Below the pieces are notes generated by a model. The model ran no database searches, was not told the origin of the DNA, and saw nothing but the letters and a program-made list of their open reading frames with translations. The position numbers were made by a program, and so were the translations under genes. Positions 7,780 to 17,800 of a stretch of 64,000 nt of DNA are shown one piece after another. Location of the stretch: assembly GCF_014652915.1 (NCBI RefSeq), contig NZ_BMZS01000004.1:434001-498000 (forward strand). The letters run 5' to 3'. The DNA is from Thalassobaculum fulvum. GTDB lineage: Bacteria > Pseudomonadota > Alphaproteobacteria > Thalassobaculales > Thalassobaculaceae. The stretch's first letter is position 1; each line of letters begins with the position of its first letter.

Positions 7780-9630
7780 ATGCTCATTCTCGGACTTTCG
7801 GCCTACTACCACGACAGCGCCGCCGCCCTGGTCGAAGACGGCCGGGTGGTCGCGGCAGCGCAGGAGGAGCGTTTCACCCGGCGCAAGCACGATCCGCGCT
7901 TTCCGGGGAACGCCATCCGCTACTGCCTGGAGGAGCGCGGGGCGACGCTGAACGACGTCGACCGCATCGCCTTCTACGAGCGTCCGTCCCTGAAGTTCGA
8001 CCGCGTCCTCAAGACCACGCTGGCGGTGGCGCCGTCCGGCCACGAGGCGTTTCGCGAGGTCCTGCCGATGTGGCTCGGCGAGCGGTCGCGGCAGACCGAC
8101 GAGATGATCCGCGCACTCGAGGCCATCGGCCCGGGGGCGGACGTCGAGCGGAAGCTGCGCTTCACCGAGCACCATCTGAGCCATGCCGCGTCGGCCTTCT
8201 ATCCCTCCCCGTTCGAGCGCGCCGCCATCCTGACCATGGACGGGGTCGGAGAGTGGGCGACCACCACGGTGATGCTGGGCCACGGCTCCACCATCGAGCC
8301 GCGCCGCGAAATCCGCTTCCCGCACTCGCTCGGCCTGCTCTACACGGCGCTGACCTACTTCCTCGGCTTCAAGCCGAACTCCGGCGAGTACAAGGTGATG
8401 GGCCTCGCCCCCTACGGCGAGCCACGGTTCGCCCGGCGCCTGCTGGACACGGTGATCGACCTGCGCGAGGACGGCAGCTTCGGGCTCGACCAGCGCTACT
8501 TCAACTACTGCACCGGCCTGACGATGACCGGCCCGGCGATGGAGGAACTGCTGGGGGTGCCGAGGCGCACCCCGGAGCAGCTTCTGGAGCCGGTCCACAT
8601 GGACATCGCGGCGTCGCTGCAGGCGGTCACCGAGGAAGCCGTGCTGCGGCTCGCCCGCTCGGCGGTCCAGGAGACCGGGGAGCGCCGGCTGTGCCTGGCG
8701 GGCGGCGTCGCCCTGAACTGCGTCGCGAACGGCAAGCTGCTGCGCTCCGGGACGGTCGACGACATCTGGATTCAGCCGGCGGCCGGCGACGCCGGGGGCG
8801 CGCTCGGCTCGGCCCTCGCCATCCACTACCTGGAGCCCGACCGGGCGCACGCCCCGGCGCGGACCGTGGCGGGCGACGCGCGCGATTCCATGGCCGGCGC
8901 CTATCTCGGCCCGGCCTTCGACGACGACGAGATCCGCCGGCAGCTCGACGCGTCGGGCGCCCGGTACACGGCGCTCGACCGCGATGCCATGCTCGAGACC
9001 GCCGCCTCCGCGCTCGCCGAAGGGCAGGCCGTCGGCTGGTTGCAGGGCCGGATGGAATTCGGCCCGCGGGCGCTCGGCAGCCGCTCGATCCTCGGCGATC
9101 CGCGCTCGCCGACCATGCAGCGGGACCTGAACCTCAAGGTGAAGTACCGCGAGAGCTTCCGGCCGTTCGCCCCGTCGGTGCTTCGCGAGCGGGTCGCCGA
9201 CTGGTTCGAGTTCGACCACGACAGCCCGTACATGCTGCTGGTCGACCAGGTACGGGAATCGCTGCGCCGGGCGATGACCCCCGAAGAAGAGGCGCTGTTC
9301 GGGATCGACAAGCTCAACGTCCAGCGCTCGACCATTCCCGCGGTGACCCACATCGACTACTCGGCGCGCATCCAGACGGTGCACGCCGACACCAACCCGC
9401 TCTACCACGAACTGATCCGCCGGTTCGGGGAACGCACCGGCTGCCCGGTCCTGATCAACACCAGCTTCAACGTGCGGGGCGAGCCGATCGTGTGCACCCC
9501 GGAGGACGCGTTCCGTTGCTTCATGGGAACCGACCTCGACCTGCTGGCGGTCGGCAACTGCGTGCTGCGCAAGGCCGATCAGGATGCCGGGCTGGCGCAG
9601 GACTACAAGGACCAGTTCGAGCTGGACTAG
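7780..9630 (+). CDS. Carbamoyltransferase (NodU/CmcH/TobZ family)
   Basis: The 616-residue protein spans both parts of the family: an N-terminal ASKHA-like (Kae1-type) domain and a C-terminal YrdC-like domain. It opens with LILGLSAYYHDSAAAL, then QEERFTRRKHD, and the metal-binding HHLSHAASAFYPSPF near residue 130. Later come LAGGVALNC, the FGPRALGSRSIL segment and YRESFRPFAPSVL. These enzymes make carbamoyl-adenylate from carbamoyl phosphate and ATP and pass the carbamoyl group to a sugar hydroxyl. Here the acceptor is presumably a residue of the locus glycan. The Shine-Dalgarno sequence is weak. The SxtJ-like microprotein gene lies immediately upstream. Confidence 0.93.
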   Translation: MLILGLSAYYHDSAAALVEDGRVVAAAQEERFTRRKHDPRFPGNAIRYCLEERGATLNDVDRIAFYERPSLKFDRVLKTTLAVAPSGHEAFREVLPMWLGERSRQTDEMIRALEAIGPGADVERKLRFTEHHLSHAASAFYPSPFERAAILTMDGVGEWATTTVMLGHGSTIEPRREIRFPHSLGLLYTALTYFLGFKPNSGEYKVMGLAPYGEPRFARRLLDTVIDLREDGSFGLDQRYFNYCTGLTMTGPAMEELLGVPRRTPEQLLEPVHMDIAASLQAVTEEAVLRLARSAVQETGERRLCLAGGVALNCVANGKLLRSGTVDDIWIQPAAGDAGGALGSALAIHYLEPDRAHAPARTVAGDARDSMAGAYLGPAFDDDEIRRQLDASGARYTALDRDAMLETAASALAEGQAVGWLQGRMEFGPRALGSRSILGDPRSPTMQRDLNLKVKYRESFRPFAPSVLRERVADWFEFDHDSPYMLLVDQVRESLRRAMTPEEEALFGIDKLNVQRSTIPAVTHIDYSARIQTVHADTNPLYHELIRRFGERTGCPVLINTSFNVRGEPIVCTPEDAFRCFMGTDLDLLAVGNCVLRKADQDAGLAQDYKDQFELD

Positions 9631-9634
9631 GGCG

Positions 9635-9657
9635 GACCGCATCGGGTCGCTGCGGTC
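9635..9657. terminator. Possible bidirectional terminator hairpin
   Basis: GACCGCA (9635-9641) and TGCGGTC (9651-9657) form a 7-bp stem with a 9-base loop. It sits between the convergent carbamoyltransferase and SGNH genes. No T-run follows on either strand, so termination is inferred from position and stem only. Confidence 0.4.
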
Positions 9658-9667
9658 GGCTGAGGCT

Positions 9668-11530
9668 TCAGGCCGGCGCCTTCTCGCGCAACGACCACAG
9701 ACGGCCTAGCTCGGCCGCCATCGCCTCGGCCATCAGGCGATAGCCGTCGCTCTCGCCGGTGTTTCGGTCGAGCAGGCAATGCGGCCAGTCGGCATAGATC
9801 GTCTCGGTCCGGTCCTGAAAGACGTTCACCAGGCTCGCGCTCGGCACCCCTTCGTCGGCCGCCATCGACTGCATCGCCGCTTCCATCATCCGGTAGATGT
9901 CGACCAGCCGGTCGCCGAGCGGCTTGGAGTACCCCTGTTCCTGTTCGGTCAGCTGCTTGCCGAGACCCGGGATCGGCTGGAGGAAGTGCGCGCTTCGAAT
10001 ACCGACCTGCCGGCAGGCACCGTGCAGGAACCGCACGTAGTCGGCATAGCGCTGTACCGCGTAGCGCCACCGGCGCTCGGTCCCGAGCTTGGGCATCTCG
10101 AAGATGCTCAGCAGGTAGCTCTGGTCGTCGCCCTGCTCGAGCGCCAGCGGGATGGCCCGTCGTATGCCCTGGCTGACCATGCAGAAATAGTTGGAGTGCC
10201 GTGTCCACCAGTGCCGCAGCGACTGCTCGTAGACCCAGCTGGCCAGCCAGTCCCCGACCATTCGCTCGTACCCGTGCTCGAGCCCGGGGTTGGACATCAG
10301 AAACTTGCGGCCCGGCGTCTCGACGAGCACGCCGTCCCGCATCATCATGGCCGCCTCGTTGAACCCGTCGAGCGTCACCACCGCGTCCACCGCCGACGCC
10401 GTCATGGCGGAAATGCCGACCTGCTGGGGATACCGCCAGCCGCCGAGTGCGCCGTTCAGCACCACGAAGCGCTCGCCCTTGGGCGGCAGGAAGCGGCGGT
10501 TCAGCGCCTCCTCGAGATAGCGCGGTCCGTTCCGGTTCATCTGGGCGAACTGGGTCGCCACGGATCCGCCCGACACCAGAATCTGGAACAGCCCCGGATC
10601 CCGCTCGTACGGAAACGGGCGGTTGAAGAACCCGTAGTTGTTGGGCGCCAACGGGTGGTCGGGACTGCGCGGCGGCTTGTTGACGTAGGCGACATACGGG
10701 TGCGGCGTGAGAGCCGACGCGAACGAGCGCCGCCGGAACCCCTGCTTTCGCCCTCCCTGGTCCTCCGTGACCTGGCTGATGTAGCTGTTGGTCTCGCCCT
10801 GGAGGCGCCGCGCCGGACCGACCAGTTGGCCGGTCTCGCCGGTCAGCCTCACGAAACCGTAGAACTCCAGAACCAGGGCCGGCGCCACCATCCCGGCCAG
10901 GGCCGCGACTGCGGTCCACCACCACGGCAGGGCCCAGGCCTGGGCGAGGGTCGCCCCGGCGAGCGCGCCGAACGGTCCCAGCAGGACGGGAGCGAGAGCC
11001 GCCAGGACCCAGCGGTCGACCCGCGCGCCGGGCTGCTCGCCGGGCCGCCCGTCGGGCTTCGGCGAGGCCGCGGCCGGCGCCTCGGTCGCCGCCGGTGTGG
11101 CAGCGTCGGTCATCGGCCGGGCATCGGTCGCCTCGCCGGCCTGCGGCGGCTCCGCCGGCGGCGAGAACAGGCCCTGCACGACCGTCGACTCCGGATCGAG
11201 GACACGCGCCCAGCGAAGCGGGGTCAGGTCGGGGCTGCCGGCAGACCGCTGGCGACCGATCTTGAACAGGTAGCGATACGACTTGGTTTGCGGGTGGGCA
11301 CAGGCGGCACGACGGTAGAACCTCTCGGCGGTCTCGAGATCGCCGAGGTTGTGCGCCGCGATTCCACCGAACTCGAGCAGGCCGGGCTCCGAGAGCCCGG
11401 CCGCACGGTCGCTCTCGACCAGCGCGACCACCGCGCTCCAGTCGCCTTCCTTCGCGAGCCAGCGGGCGCGGTCGAGCGTGCTCTCCCGTGCTGGACGGGC
11501 ACCCTCATGTTCCGCGATCACAGAACTCAT
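9668..11530 (-). CDS. SGNH/GDSL-like hydrolase or acyltransferase with TPR-like N-terminus and membrane segments
   Basis: The 620-residue protein has a TPR-like region (about 15-95), a low-complexity Ala/Pro linker, and two hydrophobic segments near 174-196 and 203-228. The rest is an SGNH-like domain. Its block I is ILVSGGSVATQF (candidate nucleophile Ser323), a block III-like segment is LDGFNEA near 387-393, and a C-terminal DWPH gives the Asp-x-x-His pair. SGNH proteins in glycan loci often add or remove acetyl groups, but activity here is not shown. The ATG at 11530 has AAGGA six bases upstream. It appears to be the last gene of the long minus-strand operon. Confidence 0.7.
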   Translation of the reverse strand: MSSVIAEHEGARPARESTLDRARWLAKEGDWSAVVALVESDRAAGLSEPGLLEFGGIAAHNLGDLETAERFYRRAACAHPQTKSYRYLFKIGRQRSAGSPDLTPLRWARVLDPESTVVQGLFSPPAEPPQAGEATDARPMTDAATPAATEAPAAASPKPDGRPGEQPGARVDRWVLAALAPVLLGPFGALAGATLAQAWALPWWWTAVAALAGMVAPALVLEFYGFVRLTGETGQLVGPARRLQGETNSYISQVTEDQGGRKQGFRRRSFASALTPHPYVAYVNKPPRSPDHPLAPNNYGFFNRPFPYERDPGLFQILVSGGSVATQFAQMNRNGPRYLEEALNRRFLPPKGERFVVLNGALGGWRYPQQVGISAMTASAVDAVVTLDGFNEAAMMMRDGVLVETPGRKFLMSNPGLEHGYERMVGDWLASWVYEQSLRHWWTRHSNYFCMVSQGIRRAIPLALEQGDDQSYLLSIFEMPKLGTERRWRYAVQRYADYVRFLHGACRQVGIRSAHFLQPIPGLGKQLTEQEQGYSKPLGDRLVDIYRMMEAAMQSMAADEGVPSASLVNVFQDRTETIYADWPHCLLDRNTGESDGYRLMAEAMAAELGRLWSLREKAPA

Positions 11531-11568
11531 GTCGGTCCTTGACGTCTCGGCTGTCGGGAAAACCCCGC

Positions 11569-12984
11569 TCAGGGGGCGAGCAGTACCTGGATGATCTCGC
11601 GCTCGCCGGATTCGAAGATGGCGCCGCGGTGAATGCCGTTGTTGTCGAACAGCAGCATGTCGCCGTCGTCGCTGGTCATGACCCGCTCGCGCTCCAGCAG
11701 CGGCTCGAGTTCCGGATGACCCGGCTGCAGGTCGTTGCCGAAGTTGGCCTTCTTCTGGAGGAACGGCGGCAGCCCGACGAACCGGCGCCGGAACTTGGTC
11801 TTGCTGGAATCGTAGTCGCTCTTGTCGGTCGCCTTGCGGACGCAAAGCTCGAACGGCGTCACCCCGATCCGGTTGCTGCCGGGAACGTACCGGAAGGCCC
11901 CCTGCTCGGCCGACACCTTCGAGCGGTAGATGATCACCTTCATGACGCCGATGCTGGAGTCGATGTGCATGTAGTACGCCGGCGACAGCGGCAGGTCCCC
12001 GACCAGGGAGTTGCCGACGATGCTCATGTCCTCGACCGAATTGATCTGCAGGTTCGCCAGCTTCACGGCCATCGGCACGCCCTGATAGGCCGAAGCCATC
12101 TCCAGAATGCCGTGGTTCTCGAACACCCGGTTGAGGAAGTCGACGAAGTCCGTCGGCTTGTTCTTCACGTGATACAGGTGCCCCGACGAGGCCTCGACCC
12201 CGCGCTTGCCCGGCTCCAATTCGGCGCGCCGCCGGCGGACCTCCTCGGCCACCGGCTCGGTCCGCTCGAGCAGTTCCGCGCGCTCCGCGTCGGTCATGCG
12301 CAGGCCGAGGATGCCGTCGCGCTCGAGCGTCCGGAACGTCTCCGCGTGGGCCGGTGACACCGGGCGACTGCTGGCCCGGGACTTCATGGACAGGTAGCCG
12401 TTCCAGATCGGCGCGAAGGCCTCGTAGAACGGCTTGATCACATCGCCTTCCTCACCGGTCAGCAGCCCCTTGTCCGCGCCGTAGCCGGGATGGTTGGCAT
12501 AGTCGATGCTGGGGTAGCCGAAGTCCGCAAATCCTTCGGGCGGCGGAATGAGACGCCCCGACACCCGTTCGTTGTCGACGCGCCGGGCGATATCCGACAT
12601 CACGGCCAACGGGTCCTCGGGGTCCTGCGGAGCCTGCCCCTGCGTCTCGACCGGGGTCGGCTTGGCCTCGCCACCGCCGGTGCCCGCAAACCCGGCCTGC
12701 TGCACCGCCACGGCCAGGCGCCGCGCCAGCTTGTCGTCGCCGGGATTCGCCAGCACGGCTTCGCTCAGCGGGCGGACGGCTTCTCCGAAGCGTTGCGCCT
12801 TGAAGTAGCTGGTCCCGATGTCCGCCATGTACGCGCTGTGATCTCCCGGCCGCGCCAGGACTTCGCGGTAAGCCTGGGCCGCGTCCGACCAGCGATGCGC
12901 GCGGGCCAACTCACGCGCACGGTCGACGAGTACCGACAACTCGCTTGCCGAGCCGGAGGGCGCGTCAATCATCGACTTGCTCAC
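11569..12984 (-). CDS. PhyH-like Fe(II)/2OG dioxygenase with N-terminal TPR domain
   Basis: The 471-residue protein has about 120 residues of TPR-like helices at the N-terminus. The oxygenase domain has HxD in YYMHIDSSIG and the distal His in FDNNGIHRGAI. It is a paralogue of the 321-residue oxygenase at 6278-7243. Shared features include FDNNG(V/I)HRG and a VRK(A/T)(T/N)D segment. The start is GTG with AGAGG about ten bases upstream. It lies 38 bases upstream of the SGNH gene on the same strand. Hydroxylation or oxidation of a sugar or lipid of the glycan is a reasonable guess, but the substrate is unknown. Confidence 0.82.
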   Translation of the reverse strand: MSKSMIDAPSGSASELSVLVDRARELARAHRWSDAAQAYREVLARPGDHSAYMADIGTSYFKAQRFGEAVRPLSEAVLANPGDDKLARRLAVAVQQAGFAGTGGGEAKPTPVETQGQAPQDPEDPLAVMSDIARRVDNERVSGRLIPPPEGFADFGYPSIDYANHPGYGADKGLLTGEEGDVIKPFYEAFAPIWNGYLSMKSRASSRPVSPAHAETFRTLERDGILGLRMTDAERAELLERTEPVAEEVRRRRAELEPGKRGVEASSGHLYHVKNKPTDFVDFLNRVFENHGILEMASAYQGVPMAVKLANLQINSVEDMSIVGNSLVGDLPLSPAYYMHIDSSIGVMKVIIYRSKVSAEQGAFRYVPGSNRIGVTPFELCVRKATDKSDYDSSKTKFRRRFVGLPPFLQKKANFGNDLQPGHPELEPLLERERVMTSDDGDMLLFDNNGIHRGAIFESGEREIIQVLLAP

Positions 12985-13021
12985 GGCGAGTACCTCTCTC
13001 TGCTCTCGAGGGCGATCCGCC

Positions 13022-13114
13022 CTACCACATGGGGTACAGGTCCTCGGAGTTCTTATCCTGCTTCTTCTTTCTGCGGAATATCAGCGATAAGAGCCAAACG
13101 AAAAACCGTTTCAT
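13022..13114 (-). CDS. Putative 30-aa membrane microprotein
   Basis: A 30-codon frame starts at ATG with GGAG and AGGA purine runs 5-14 bases upstream. It encodes a hydrophobic helix (FFVWLLSLIF), then RRKKKQDK and a C-terminal YPMW. The first half is much richer in A/T than its surroundings and uses TTA, ATA and AGA codons that are rare in the locus. The frame fills part of the gap between the capsule-type transferase and the TPR-oxygenase, both on the same strand. No family is recognised. It could be a genuine small inner-membrane protein or a fortuitous frame in an AT-rich pocket. Confidence 0.45.
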   Translation of the reverse strand: MKRFFVWLLSLIFRRKKKQDKNSEDLYPMW

Positions 13115-13208
13115 CAGTCCTGTCTCCGTCCCCGCCGCGCAACGCCCGGGCCCACGATAACGTCTCCGCCACCGACGACCAACCGCGTCGGCCGGTCCCC
13201 CCGCCCGC

Positions 13209-14846
13209 TCAGGCCGTGCCGAACCCCACACTGCCGGTGCGCTCGGACATGGTCTGAGGGCCATCGTAGACGAACGGCCGGGCATCCAGAATGCCGCGGC
13301 AGATCACGTCGATGCCGGGCGACCGGCCCGGCCGCAGCGCTGCCAGGGAGTCGAACTCGAAACGGAACCGGCCCTTCTCGCCGACGTCGATCAGCTCGAC
13401 CGGGATCATCCGCCGGAAGAAGAAATGGTAGGCGTAGCGGCGGGCCCGCTGCACCTCCTCGCCGGACATCCGCCGCTCGAACGGCAGGCGGTTCAGCATC
13501 TCCCGGTATCCCGACGGCGTGACCGCGTCGAAGGAGAACCCCTTGCCCCGGATCCAGGCCTCGCCGGCGACGATGGTCGGCAGGCCGCGGGCCGAGGCCT
13601 CGATCCCGGTCTTGGTGCTGTAGATCAGCGCGGCGTTGCTGCGATCCAGCAGCGCGTAGGTGCTGAGGTCGCTTTCGGCCGGGACGACCACGACGTTCTC
13701 GGGTAGCGTCGGGAAGAACCGGGCGATCTCGTCGCCGATCTTCTGCCGCGACGGATTGGTGCCGGTGACCTCGGCCGGATGGACGCGGACGACGAGCTGC
13801 AGCTCGGGTCGGGTCGCGAAATACGCGATCGTGTATCGGACCCAATCGGCCATGCCCGGGAACGCGTTGGACTCGTAGTGCAGCTGCGCGTCCCACACCA
13901 CGCTGGTCAGCAGCGTCACGATCGGGCGCCGGCCGTCGATACCGAGCGCCGCCAGCCGCTCCGCGCTGTCGTCCGCCACCTCCTTGTTGAACCAGATCCA
14001 GTCGTGCGAGCCGCGGCGCCGGCTCTCCAGATAGGCGTCGAGGACGGTCGCCTGCTCGCCGCTCAGCTCCAGATCCTCCCAGACCGCCGAGTCCTCGGTG
14101 ATCATGGTGTGGTGATAGGAGTCGTCGTGGCTGAAGATCAGGGTCTGCTTCTTGTAGGACGGGTTCCAGGTCACGACCCGGACGCCCCGTCGGGCCGCGG
14201 CCTCGCGGACCAGCCCCTGCGGCGCGTAGATCCCGTGGTTGACGACTACCACGTCGATGCCGCGTCCCTCGATCATCCGGTCCATTCCGAGCACCGTCAG
14301 CAGGCCCGCATGCAGGTAGCGCCGCACGACCTTCTCGGCCTCCGGTTCCGATTCGAGATCGCCGCACGCCAGGTAGCGCAGCGCACCGGCGAGCGCATGC
14401 TCGCCGACCCTGGCCCCGTCCAGCTCGAACGCCGCGATCTCCGCGAACGGCACCGACTCGGAAAGTGACTTCGCCGTCGCGAGATCCTCCGTCGTGAGCC
14501 ATTCCGACAGCCGGTTGATCGGCAGCCCCGTCTCGCCCAGCTCCTCTGCACCGGCGGGAAAGCAGTTCGGGCAGCGCGGCGGCCGATCCGCCGACAGCAG
14601 CTTCTGCGGCGGCACGCCGCCGTACTTGATGGCGATGCACGCCGGCAGCGCACCGTCGCAGAGCGAGAACTCGACCCGGGCCCCGCGGAGCGTCAGGGCG
14701 ACGGCGACCAGGGATTCGACCGCGATCCCGTGCTGCCAGCTGCCGACCGACGTCGCCACCAGCACCTTGGGGGCATCCTCGGTCACCGCCTCCAGCGCCG
14801 CCTGCCAGGCCGCCCGGTCGTCACCCTGCAGTATCGCCGACCACAC
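13209..14846 (-). CDS. Capsule-synthesis-type glycosyltransferase (paralogue 1)
   Basis: The 545-residue protein resembles bacterial capsule/surface glycan transferases of GT-B fold. Recognisable segments are ESLVAVALTLRGARVEF, a cysteine pair PRCPNC, VNHGIYAPQG, TWNPSYKK, HDDSYHHTMI, LVVRVHPAE and RARRYAYHFFFRRMIP. All recur in the 571-residue protein at 45181-46896, so the two are clear paralogues. The GTG start at 14846 is fixed by a perfect AAGGAGG six bases upstream. Longer readings would overlap the preceding gene. It lies 43 bases after the 1182-residue GT2 gene. Donor and acceptor are not predictable. Confidence 0.75.
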   Translation of the reverse strand: MWSAILQGDDRAAWQAALEAVTEDAPKVLVATSVGSWQHGIAVESLVAVALTLRGARVEFSLCDGALPACIAIKYGGVPPQKLLSADRPPRCPNCFPAGAEELGETGLPINRLSEWLTTEDLATAKSLSESVPFAEIAAFELDGARVGEHALAGALRYLACGDLESEPEAEKVVRRYLHAGLLTVLGMDRMIEGRGIDVVVVNHGIYAPQGLVREAAARRGVRVVTWNPSYKKQTLIFSHDDSYHHTMITEDSAVWEDLELSGEQATVLDAYLESRRRGSHDWIWFNKEVADDSAERLAALGIDGRRPIVTLLTSVVWDAQLHYESNAFPGMADWVRYTIAYFATRPELQLVVRVHPAEVTGTNPSRQKIGDEIARFFPTLPENVVVVPAESDLSTYALLDRSNAALIYSTKTGIEASARGLPTIVAGEAWIRGKGFSFDAVTPSGYREMLNRLPFERRMSGEEVQRARRYAYHFFFRRMIPVELIDVGEKGRFRFEFDSLAALRPGRSPGIDVICRGILDARPFVYDGPQTMSERTGSVGFGTA

Positions 14847-14852
14847 GTATGC

Positions 14853-14859
14853 CCTCCTT
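14853..14859 (-). promoter_or_regulatory. Consensus ribosome binding site fixing a GTG start
   Basis: AAGGAGG on the minus strand lies six bases before the GTG at 14846. It is the strongest Shine-Dalgarno sequence seen in the operon and rules out upstream in-frame starts for the capsule-type transferase. Confidence 0.85.
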
Positions 14860-14889
14860 CCTCGGAAACCCGGACGCCGCCCGGCCCCG

Positions 14890-17800
14890 TCAGTGCCGGC
14901 CCAGGACGTGCTCCCGCAACGCCTGGAACTCGGCCGGAATGAACGATTTGGTCCGTACCATCGCCCGGTAGGCGCTGCGCAATGCAAGCGGCAGCATCCG
15001 CAGATCGACGCCGCGTCGCCCGGGCGGCGAGATCGCGGTGTCCCAGACCAGCAACACCGCGTTGGCGAGCGTCGCCATCCGCATCAGGAACGGCGGACGC
15101 CCGTCCTCGAACGAGATCTTGAGCTGCCGGACGACGGTGTCCTTGGTCGACAGGCCGTCCGGGATCAACCCGAACTTGCCGACGTCCGGGGCCGAGACCT
15201 TGTCGCGCAGGATGCCCTTGTAGCGCCGCCACCAGAGCACCTCGTTGACCTGGACGAACTCGCCGACGGCCGCCAGTTCCAGCAGGAACAGCCGGTCCCA
15301 CCAGACCGTGGTCCGCACCCGCACCTGGTCGAGCGCGGCCCGGCGATACAGGCCGTAGACCTTCGAGCCCGATCCGCGCATCCGGTCGGTCACCAGCCGC
15401 ATCCGCTGCGCCATCGTACGGCCCGAGGTATCGAACCGGACGAGGTGGTCGCCGACCCGGGCGCCGCGGTCGTCGATCATCCCGAAATAGGGATACGCCA
15501 GGACCGCGTTCGGCCGCCCTTCCAGGGCGCGCACCATCCGCTCCAGCCAGACCTCGTCGTACACGTCGTGGTCGCTGGCCCAGCAGAAGTACCGACCGCG
15601 CGACAGCGACAGCGCGAACCGGAAGTTGCCCACCGCCCCGACGTTCTTGGGACGCGGGTAGATGCTGATCCGCGGATCGCGATCGGCGTAGGACCGCGCG
15701 ATGTTCAGCGTGGCGTCGGTCGAGCCGTTGTCGACCACGATCACCTCGTAGTCCCAGTAGGTCTGCGCGAGGACGCTCTCGAGCGCCTCCTTCAGGGCCT
15801 CGGCACCGTTGTAGACGACGAGGCCGATCGTGACGCTGGGATTGCCGAGGACCTGCGGCCACGCCTTCACGTCCGGACGGCCGGAAAGCGCCTTCATGAC
15901 CGCCGACCGCGAGACCGCGACCGAGGTCAGGTACCGCTCGTCGCCGCTCTCGCCGAGATCGGTCAGCCGGAACGAACGGCGCAGCGCCGCCGACAGTTGC
16001 GGATAGCGGGCGGCCCGCGGGTGCTCGGCATCGATCGAGAGCGCCAGGAACGGCACCGACCACTCGGCCAGCCGGGTCGCCAGGATCAGGGCGCGTTCCT
16101 CCGGAACCAGGCTGAGCGCCGACTGCGCGATCGCCACCGACGGCACGTAGGCCTTGATGTCCGAAAGCCGCTTGTCGAGGGTGTAGACGAAGTCGAGCGA
16201 CCGGATGAGCTTGCCGGGGGAGCTCTCGACGGCGTTGGCGATGCGGGCGTCCGGAAAGACCTCCCTGACCGCCCGCTCGGCTTCCTCGAAGCGCTCCTCG
16301 ACGTCGACCAGATAGATCGTCAGGTCGGGGAACACCGCCTTCAGCAGCAGGGCGGACTGCACCTGGCCCTCGGGGAAATCGATGCCGCCGAGCAGCTGCG
16401 CCAGCAGCGGGTTCGAGGATTCGCCGGTCAGCTGCCCGGTCAGTCCGGAGCGCTCGAGCCCGCGGACCAGGGCCGCGGCCGCGTCGAGGGCCGGGCGCAG
16501 GCTGTCGCGCAGCGGGGCGCTGCCGGCCCGGAGTTCCGGCGCCACCGTGAGGGCGCTGCCGGCGGCGGCCAGCGCTCGATCGGCGGCCTCGAACCAGTTC
16601 GCGTCGACGTCGCCGCCGCCCTGGCCGTCCCCGGCCGACCCCGAGGATGCACCGAGGGCGTCGTGGAACTCGGACAACAGCAGCTTGGAGACCCGCTCGA
16701 CCGTCTCGCCGCCCGCCACCAGCTCGACCCCGTGGCCCAGCAGGTCGCCGAGCGTGGAGAACCGGCTGCGCCCGGCCAGGTCGCTTGCCGAGACGAACAC
16801 CGAACGGGCGGCCGCCGCCGGGTCGCATCCGTCGACGATGTCGCCGAGCAGGCGCACGGCCTCGCCGAGCGTGTCGCAGCGATAGGTGCCGGAGGCGTAT
16901 GGCCCGTCCACGCGGGCCGGACTGCCGTCGGTCTCGAGCACGATCGCCGGCCGGTCGCCCATCACCGCCGGGCCCAGTTCGCCGACGGTGTGCGAGACCA
17001 CCGCGGTCGCCCGCTGTATGCCGACCCGCAGCATGACCGCGGTGTTCGAGTCCTGGCTCGCATCCGGACGGGGCCAGAGCACCAGATTGTCCGGCATCGC
17101 GTACTGGAACGGCAGGCGCGCCGGCATCGCCGACCGGTACACCACCGCCAGCCTGCGCAGAGCCATCCGGTTGGACTGCCGGAGGCGGGCCGCCAGCGTC
17201 CCTGCCCTCCTCAGTTCGTCCAGCGGCGCACAGGCCGGATCCGCCATGTACAGGACGAATCCGGTACCGGCGAGGGTCGGGAAGATCTGGTCGAACACCC
17301 TGAAGTCGGTCTTGTCGGGGACCGGTCGGAAGGCCGGCTCGAGCGTCAGGTCGCCATGCACGACGATCGAGTTCTCCCGCAGGGCAACGACCTGCTCCAC
17401 GCGCTCGGCACCGTTGGCGACGCAACGGATCCGGGGAATCGTACGGTCCAGACGGCGCTCCACCGCAGTCGGCCGGTCCGAGACACTCAACCCGCAGATC
17501 AGGTATCCGGCATCGTCGGCCGCCTGGACGTACGCCTCTGCGAACATCGGATCGGTCCGGTCGAGGCAGACCAGCATGAGGTCGGCCGCCATCTTCAGGG
17601 TCCAGCCCCGGAGCTCCTTGCTGACCGGCGCGATCCACGGCCGGCCCTCGGTCGTGGCGTACGGCTTGTCGAGCAGCCGCGACAGCCTCGCCAGCCGCCG
17701 CCGATGGATCGTCGCGTGATCGGTGATGTCGACCCCCGGGTGCCGCCGCACCCATGCCTTCAGGTCGAGGCGGCCGTCGCCCCGCGGGTTGCCGAGCTTG

